Assembly: GCA_950097015.1 (NCBI GenBank) | Contig: CATNEN010000034.1 | Coordinates: 1,378,501-1,442,500 of the forward strand | Origin: Macrostomum hystrix | Taxonomy: Eukaryota > Platyhelminthes > Macrostomidae | Length of the DNA: 64,000 bases | Direction of reading: 5' to 3' | Part shown: one piece after another, positions 57,320-64,000 of the stretch | Position numbering within the stretch: the stretch's first letter is position 1 | How the letters are laid out: each line of letters begins with the position of its first letter | The notes under the pieces: generated by a model | What the model was told of the DNA's origin: nothing | The model's database searches: none | What the model saw: the letters and a program-made list of their open reading frames with translations, nothing else | Program-made: the position numbers and the translations under genes

Positions 57320-58595
57320 GTATGTCTTCAAAGTGACTGCTATATAAATTTCCTGAGATTAGAACTACATCATTTGGCTGTTTAATTTATTTTTGCTTTG
57401 AAAATTATAACTTCGCTGTAAACCCTTCATTGAAATTCTGTTAACAATTTCCTGTCATTCTGTGTGCAGTTCCTTTGACATCGTCAGGCCCCCACCTGTT
57501 TAGGCCTGTTATCGTCTGTTGTTTTATGTATTGTCTTTCGGGAAAAAAGGGGGATTGTAAAATTAAACTTTTTGACTCGAATTTTTCTGTTGTCAGGCTT
57601 CTCTGCATCAGTTCAGATTTTTTACCTGATTCAATTTTCCTTTTTTACACCGTTTTACTACATTCGAACTAATCAACGCACACGTGTTTTAACTCAGAGT
57701 ATTCAGGCTTTATAGATGATTTAGCGCAGCCGTGTTAGTTTTTATTTTGGTATTCTATTTATTTGTGATCCAATTCTGTTTTCGTTGCAGCTTTCAGTAT
57801 TGTCCGCTTTTTCATTTTTGTTTTCTAACCTTGTCGTAGACATTTTTGTATTGAGAGTCTAGTCGGGTACTTTTTGATTAAATATATTTATTGACTATTT
57901 ATTATTCGCATTTTTGCAAGCTAAATTTGGTTTATCCATGATTAATAATGAAACATCTGTTTCGTTATTTTAGTCATTTTTACACAATTGTAGACCAACC
58001 TCAATTCCGTTAGTCCCTTCATTTTTATCCCTTTCACTTCCCTCGGAAATGGGGACCAGCTGTTTCGTTTTGCTTAAATATCAGCACCTTATCAGGGACT
58101 TATACTTCCCATTTTGAAATTGTTGCCTATTAACTTGTATTCAACTGAAAGAACAGTTAAGCTTGACGAGCTTGCAACAATGAGCATTTTTGCTTGAATT
58201 TTACCGAGGCAACCGAACAATAGCCTCTTTTATTTTACTGGTCAACTTTTAGGCAGGAATCTTGAAATCTATTTAGTCATATTAAGCTTTATTTTCTTGT
58301 CATGTCATGTCATGTCATAAAATATTTTTTTATATTGTTGTGCCCCTGTTAGGCAGATAAAGGTGTCTCATTGTCTTTTTCGAACAGTTGTTTTCATCAG
58401 TTAGTTTTTGAGTTGATAATTATAAAATCGTCTGTCTGTGTGTATGTTTTTGTGCTCTAAAAACTTGCCAAAAATATGTTGATCTGTTTTTTCGTCTTTT
58501 CTTTTGTTTCAGACTGCTATGATTTTATAGTTATTACCAAGGCATTGTTGAAAACTATATTTAGGGCTTCTTCACACAGTCATCAGATGAGCCAA
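57320..58595. other. No gene recognised
   Basis: AT-rich spacer between two related satellites. No exon or RNA gene was identified. Confidence 0.5.
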
Positions 58596-58599
58596 CCCA

Positions 58600-59215
58600 C
58601 TCATATTTACCTTTACTTCCTATCGCAATGTACACCATGATCAGACCTAATTTTTTACCCGAATGTACACCTAAATTAGACCTTTATTTGCTACCCCAAT
58701 GTACACCAAGATCAGACCCTAATTTTTTACCCCAAAGTACACCCAGATAAGAACTTTTTGCTACCCTAATGTACACCAAGATCAGATCCTAATTTTCTAC
58801 CCCAATGTACACCAAGATCAGATCCTAATTTTCTACCCCAATGTACACCAAGATCATATCCTAATTTTCTGCCCCCGATGTACACCAAGATCAGATCCTA
58901 ATTTTCTATCCCAATGTACACCAAGATCAGATCCTAATTTTCTGCCCCAATGTACACCAAGATCAGATCCTAATTTTCTGCCCCAATGTACACCAAGATC
59001 AGATCCTAATTTTCTGCCCCAATGTACACCAAGATCAGATCCTAATTTTCTGCCCCAATGTACACCAAGATCAGATCCTAATTTTCTGCCCCAATGTACA
59101 CCAAGATCAGATCCTAATTTTCTATCCCAATGTACACCAAGATCAGATCCTAATTTTCTGCCCCAATGTACACCCAGATTATAGTTTTTTTCCTACCCCA
59201 ATGTGCACCCAGATC
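58600..59215. repeat. 36-bp satellite, locus B
   Basis: About 17 units of 36 bp (core AATGTACACCAAGATCAGAT, then cctaattttctgcccc). The central units are nearly identical and the edges diverged. It is homologous to locus A. Confidence 0.93.
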
Positions 59216-59403
59216 AAACTCACAATTATTTACCAAAATTTACGCCTAGATCAGACAGGAATTTTTTCGTAGCGATTGGCTAAATAGTTTAGTTAGATAA
59301 GTAAGGCAAAATATTTGAAGAAGGCTAAAAAGGCAGTTAGCACTGGCTATTAGAAATCAAGAATCGGACAGGGGGAATCAAGCGCGGATTCTGCTGCTTT
59401 CAG

Positions 59404-62328
59404 GTCACCATAGCCTTGGACCAGTTTGACTTCGTCATTGTTGGCGGCGGCATTGCCGGGGTCACCTGTGCTGAGACCCTGGCCGTGGTGGAGCCCGACG
59501 CTAGCGTGCTCCTTGTGTCAGCTTCTCCAGTGGTCAAAGCCGTCACCAATTTGCGGCGCGTCACCAAACTACTGGAGGAGTTTGATGTTGAGGTACCTGA
59601 TCTCTTATGGTAGGGTTCACTACCTAGGCTGCCCTGCGCCAGATGCCGAGAGCATCTAGCAGTCACCATAAGCATCTACCAGACGCCATAATCATCTTCC
59701 AAATGACAGATGACCAGACACTATAAATATTGACCAGACACTATAAACATTGAATAGACACTATAAATATTGACCGGGCACTATAAATATTGACTAGACA
59801 CTATAAATATTGACTAGACACTATAAATATTGACTAGACACTATAAACATTGACTAGACACTATAAATATTGACTAGACACTATAAATATTGACTAGGCA
59901 CTATAAATATTGACTAGACACTATAAATATTGACTAGACACTATAAATATTGACTAGACACTATAAATATTGACTAGACACTATAAACATTGACTAGACA
60001 CTATAAATATTGACTAGACACTATAAATATTGACTAGGCACTATAAATATTGACTAGACACTATAAACATTGACTAGACACTATAAATATTGACTAGACA
60101 CTATAAATATTGACTAGACACTATAAATATTGACTAGACACTATAAACATTGACTAGACACTATAAATATTGACTAGACACTATAAACATTGACTAGACA
60201 CTATAAATATTGACTAGACACTATAAATATTGACTAGACACTATAAATATTGACTAGACACTATAAATATTGACTAGACACTATAAATATTGACTAGACA
60301 CTATAAACATTGACTAGACACTATAAATATTGACTAGACACTATAAACATTGACTAGACACTATAAATATTGACTAGACACTATAAATATTGACTAGGCA
60401 CTATAAATATTGACTAGACACTATAAATATTGACTAGACACTATAAATATTGACCAGACACTATAAATATTGACCAGACACTATAAATATTGACCGGGCA
60501 CTATAAACATTGACTAGACACTATAAATATTGACTAGACACTATAAACATTGACTAGACACTATAAATATTGACCGGGCACTATAAACATTGACTAGACA
60601 CTATAAATATTGACTAGACACTATAAATATTGACCAGACACTATAAACATTGACTAGACACTATAAATATTGACTAGACACTATAAATATTGACTAGACA
60701 CTATAAATATTGACCGGGCACTATAAACATTGACTAGACACTATAAATATTGACTAGACACTATAAATATTGACTAGACACTATAAATATTGACCAGACA
60801 CTATAAATATTGACTAGACACTATAAACATTGACTAGACACTATAAACATCGACCAGACACTATAAACATCGACCAGACACCATAAATATCTACCAGACA
60901 CGATAAACATCTACCAGACACCATAAACATCTACCGGACACCATAAACATCTTCCAGATGCCATAAAAATGTGCTGATTGTGCATTCGCGCTAATGAAAA
61001 ACGGTGGACCCTCTTTCAAAACCGTTGAATATCTCGACTTTCTTGAGAGGAGGGTCATACAGGTGTATAAACGACTTTCTCATCGTCAGGCAGTGTACAC
61101 AGGCAGTGTACACAGGCAGTGGAGGTTGGCCCTCAAAGGCGTAAATTGCACGGCAAGCCCCTAGGCCTTCTCTTCGCGGCTGCGCCCCCCAAATAAATGT
61201 ATCGTCGCCGCGGAATCGAGCTCAGGGACCTTGGTGCGAGGGGCAAACGCGTTAACCGCTCTGCCCTGCGATAAGCTTGCGATGGTCTACTTATTGGCTG
61301 ATCGACCTTGCACAACCGGCCGCGCCCTGCCCTCCATAATCCCCAGGAGCAGCCGCTGTCGCAGTTCCAGCAGCGCAGCGGCGGCGTCAAAGTCCTGCAC
61401 GCCCGCTGCGTCGGCTACGACGCCGAGTCGCGTCGGCTTCGTGCCGTCCCGGCCGGCTCGGACGCCGAGGTGACCGTCGGCTACGGTGAACTCTGCCTGT
61501 GCACTGGCGCCGCGCCGAAGCTCATCGCCGAGAGTCGTCGATTTCCGGACCGAGTTGTCGGCATTCGCGACACGGAGACGGTGGCGGAGCTGTCCACGCG
61601 GCTTGCCAGCTGCCGCCGAGTGCTAGTTGTTGGCAACGGCGGCATCGCCACGGAGCTAGTCTACGAGTTGCGCGACGTCCAGGTGGTTTGGGCCATTCGG
61701 CAGGACTCCATCGGGGCCGTGTTCTTCGACGCTGGCGCAGCCCAGTTCCTGCTGCCCAGCCTGCTGACCGACGGCTCGGAGTCGCGGGCCGACAAGCCGG
61801 CTCTGGCCAAGCATCAGAGGTGATGGGGCCGGTCCGTCGCACATAGTTATATTTGACATTTCATTTAGCTAGCTACTGGAGCAGCAGAAATAGTAACAGC
61901 AAGTCTTTGACAGTAGAATAACCAGCTATTTTCCCCCTAGGGAAATACCCACTGCCTACTTCCAGTTAGCTCCCAAACCGAATGACCGATTTTTGAGAAA
62001 GTCCACCATCTGAATAAAAATTTTCCGTCCTCTACGATGAATATCTTTCAAAGCCATCCGAGTCAGCATCGGCGAGATATTCAGCTATTCCTGTCGGAGT
62101 CCCTGGTGACAAGGACAACTAACATTGCTCTGAACAAACTTCTATGGCGAATCCATATTGGTTCAAAAATGAAAAATAAACTGTTTAATCAATCCAAAAT
62201 AGTCAACAATAATAGTCGACATGGTTTGTGTTTTGTGATTCTGTAAGTTGTTTAATCAAAAACGAATAATGGTGGGTTTTAGTACAAGTTTTCCCATTCG
62301 TGACAAAACAGGTTTGCGGTTGACAGCG

Positions 62329-62362
<34 letters not shown>

Positions 62363-62375
62363 GCAGCAACAGCAA

Positions 62376-62406
<31 letters not shown>

Positions 62407-63590
62407 AGCAGCAGCAGCAGCAGGAGGTGTACAGGTAACAATAATTATCTTAACCAAGCCATATCTCCTTGGTTGGACCCAATCGAATGTGGCCTCGCCG
62501 CGAATTCGAGCTCAGGTTGGACTGGGAAACGCGTTAACAGCTATCCCACTCACCTCCCCCCTCTGAGCGCAGGCAAAGTCGGGCCCACCTGGGAAGCGCT
62601 CTCGGCCCTGACTGGTCCAGCGGCTTCAGCTTGCACGGTTGCGCCGCAGCTCCCGAGTGGGCGGCTTCCGCCGAAGCCGCCTCAAGCGGCACCAGAATTG
62701 TCTACTCGGTTGAAGTAGTGAAACTCTTGACTCCTTCGGAAGCCGTCGACTCAACCAGCTGGCCAGTGTTTGCCCAGATGAGCAACGGTGAACTGATCGG
62801 AGTCGACCTGATCGTCAGCGCCACCGGCGTGACGCCCTGCGCTCTGCTGGCCGACAACAATTTGGGCCCGTCGTTGGACCCAGACGGCGCCGTGGCTGTC
62901 GACCGGGCGATGTGCAGCTCCCTGCCGCACGTCTTCGCAGCCGGCGACGCGTGCGGCTGCGCCGGCTGGTCGGTGGGGAAGCCGGATGAGGCGGAGGAGA
63001 CCCGGCTCTGGTTCCAGATGCGGCTGTGGTCGCAGGCTCGCCAGACTGGCTGCTTCGCGGCGCGCTGCATGTCGGCGCTGCGGCGCGGACAGACGGCGCC
63101 TCCGTTGGACATCGGCTTCGAGTTGTTCACTCACGTGACTCGCTTCTTCAACTATAAGATTGTGCTGCTGGGTGAGGATAATTATGTTTTGCTGCAATTG
63201 TTATTGTACTACTATGAGTAGTGCGTTAGTTTACAACTTTTTACTTTCTTGCGTTTTTTGTTTGTCATTTCCTTTTATAACATACGTCACTCTCAAATCT
63301 CACATTTCGCTTATCTCACCTCTCGCATATCACGCCACCCTCTGTCGCCAGGCCTATACAACGCGCAGGGCCTATCCAACGGTGAGTACGAAGCTCTGGT
63401 TCGAGTCACACCGGGCGTTGAGTACGTGAAATGCGTCATGCTCAACGGCCGCATGCAGGGCTGCGTGCTGATTGGCGACACGGACCTGGAGGAGACCTTT
63501 GAGAATCTCATTCTCAACCAGCTGGATCTTAGCCAGTTTGGCGAGCACCTGCTTGATCCCGGTGTCGACATTGACGACTATTTCGACTGA
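59404..63590 (+). CDS. PYROXD1: Pyridine nucleotide-disulfide oxidoreductase domain protein 1
   Basis: Four exons: 59404-59592, 61347-61819, 62573-63171 and 63352-63590 (stop TGA), with phases 0, 2 and 1. The coding sum is 1500 nt, 499 residues without an initiator Met. Human PYROXD1 has 500 residues. It is an FAD- and NAD(P)H-dependent oxidoreductase reported to protect the RTCB tRNA-ligase complex from oxidation. Seen here: FAD motif [15 protein letters not shown], then [23 protein letters not shown](P) motif [27 protein letters not shown]; second FAD motif [10 protein letters not shown]; and the highly conserved C-terminus [16 protein letters not shown] and DIDDYFD. Exon 1 starts directly after TGCTGCTTTCAG in phase 0 without an ATG. 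Intron 1 holds a 1.26-kb 20-bp array, and intron 2 a CAG/CAA repeat. Confidence 0.95.
59705..60965. repeat. 20-bp minisatellite in PYROXD1 intron 1
   Basis: About 63 copies of TGACTAGACACTATAAATAT. Variants are limited to aatat/aacat, tgactag/tgaccag and a rarer tgaccgggc. Very homogeneous in the centre, with degenerate ccagacaccata units at the right edge. Confidence 0.98.
61196..61275 (-). mobile_element. tRNA-derived SINE fragment in PYROXD1 intron 1
   Basis: On the minus strand: GGGCAGAGCGGTTAACGCG (A-box), CACCAAGGTCC, then a B-box-like GAGCTCGATTCCGCGGC. The core matches the fragment near 13.1 kb. It lies about 70 nt upstream of the exon 2 acceptor. Confidence 0.55.
61860..62320. other. 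PYROXD1 intron 2, no feature
   Basis: AT-rich intron sequence between the exon 2 donor and the CAG repeat. No exon or RNA gene was seen. Confidence 0.5.
62326..62424. repeat. CAG/CAA trinucleotide repeat in PYROXD1 intron 2
   Basis: About 33 codon-sized units of CAG with CAA interruptions. On the opposite strand it reads as poly-Leu or poly-Ala frames, which are not genes. Confidence 0.95.
62487..62556 (-). mobile_element. tRNA-derived SINE fragment in PYROXD1 intron 2
   Basis: On the minus strand: GGATAGCTGTTAACGCGTTT, then a B-box-like GAGCTCGAATTCGCGGCG. Same family as the 61.2-kb fragment (shared TTAACGCGTTT and GAGCTCGA). It ends about 15 nt before the exon 3 acceptor at 62571-62572. 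Confidence 0.5.
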
Positions 63591-63617
63591 GGCCTTAAAA
63601 ACTTGCACAAAATCAAT

Positions 63618-63682
63618 CCTATTGGCTGAGCTCTGATTGGCTGGCGATGCTAACCAATCAAGCTTTAAATAGAAGCCAAGCC
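63618..63682 (+). promoter_or_regulatory. Cluster of CCAAT-type boxes with TATA-like element
   Basis: Two ATTGGCTG motifs and one ACCAATCA within 40 bp, followed 10-15 bp later by TTTAAATAG. The arrangement looks like a compact NF-Y/TATA promoter for a plus-strand gene beyond the window, but it also lies in what may be the PYROXD1 3' UTR. Speculative. Confidence 0.35.
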
Positions 63683-63808
63683 GTACTTTGTCTAAAGTTC
63701 TACGAGCTAGTTGGCTGTCACAAAAGCTTTTTAAATTTCATTTTGCCAGCTACATCTATTTTGTACACAGATTTTTAATAAGATCTTGGCATATGCAAAA
63801 CATCGTGC

Positions 63809-63814
63809 AAATAA
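63809..63814 (+). terminator. Possible PYROXD1 polyadenylation signal
   Basis: AATAAA about 220 nt after the PYROXD1 stop codon, followed by a T/G-rich stretch. Confidence 0.5.
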
Positions 63815-63914
63815 ATCATTTGTTGTTTGTTTCATTTGTTGACTTTTGCTGACATACGGAACTCACAGTCGTGTTTTTCGCTACTTTTACTGTTGTCGTT
63901 AAAACAAAAAATGA

Positions 63915-64000
63915 GAGGATTCTTCAGAGAGTCCAACTGAAGGATTGGAGAGAGTCCAACTGAAGGATAGGAGAGAGTCCAACTGAAGGATAGGAGAGAG
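63915..64000. repeat. 23-bp minisatellite running off the window
   Basis: At least three units of about 23 bp (GAGAGAGTCCAACTGAAGGA core) continuing past the right edge. Confidence 0.85.

Noticed and set aside
62203-62457. Poly-Leu and poly-Ala frames
   Set aside because: Reverse-strand readings of the intronic CAG/CAA repeat of PYROXD1.
1-64000. CRISPR array or bacterial defence system
   Set aside because: The arrays are contiguous tandem repeats without unique spacers, and the surrounding genes are animal genes with introns.

Overview
The window is metazoan nuclear DNA. It has multi-exon genes with GT-AG introns, a cilium gene (BBS2), nuclear-pore, GPCR, CREB-coactivator and tubulin genes, tRNA-derived SINE-like repeats and retrotransposon debris. 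GC-rich exons lie in AT-rich flanks. An extreme load of unrelated minisatellites, several spliceable short introns (about 90-120 nt) and first exons that lack an AUG together suggest a free-living flatworm, most like Macrostomum. That assignment is inference; no species marker was read.

Layout. 1-8011 (-): C12orf56-like gene, cut by the left edge, with two introns filled almost completely by tandem arrays. 10.2-10.5 kb: decayed non-LTR retrotransposon tail. 10649-14722 (+): an unrecognised three-exon gene. 15132-16955 (-): a two-exon rhodopsin-like GPCR. 17-24.3 kb: no gene seen; purine-rich arrays and a SINE. 24545-31130 (-): complete seven-exon BBS2, with different minisatellites in four introns and a 96-bp copied piece of itself downstream. 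31.1-34.05 kb: AT-rich spacer. 34074-37202 (-): GLE1-like mRNA export factor carrying an in-frame coding minisatellite of Phe-containing repeats. 39.8-40.2 kb: small ORF. 40518-41879 (+): intronless divergent alpha-tubulin. 42.5-43.2 kb: truncated LTR-retrotransposon copy with a gag fragment. 44659-46434 (-): single-exon GPI-type alkaline phosphatase. 48463-56270 (+): CRTC (CREB-regulated transcription coactivator). 59404-63590 (+): PYROXD1 in four exons.

The genes do not form a pathway; they are independent housekeeping, ciliary and signalling genes. What unites the window is the repeat landscape: more than 20 tandem arrays with periods of 5 to 63 bp, nearly all with different monomers and many bounded within tens of bases by splice sites. 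Exon junctions were assigned by hand from GT/AG signals, reading phase and remembered family alignments. BBS2, PYROXD1, GLE1, CRTC and the unknown gene all close in frame across every junction. No prokaryote-type system, CRISPR array or new enzymatic system was found.
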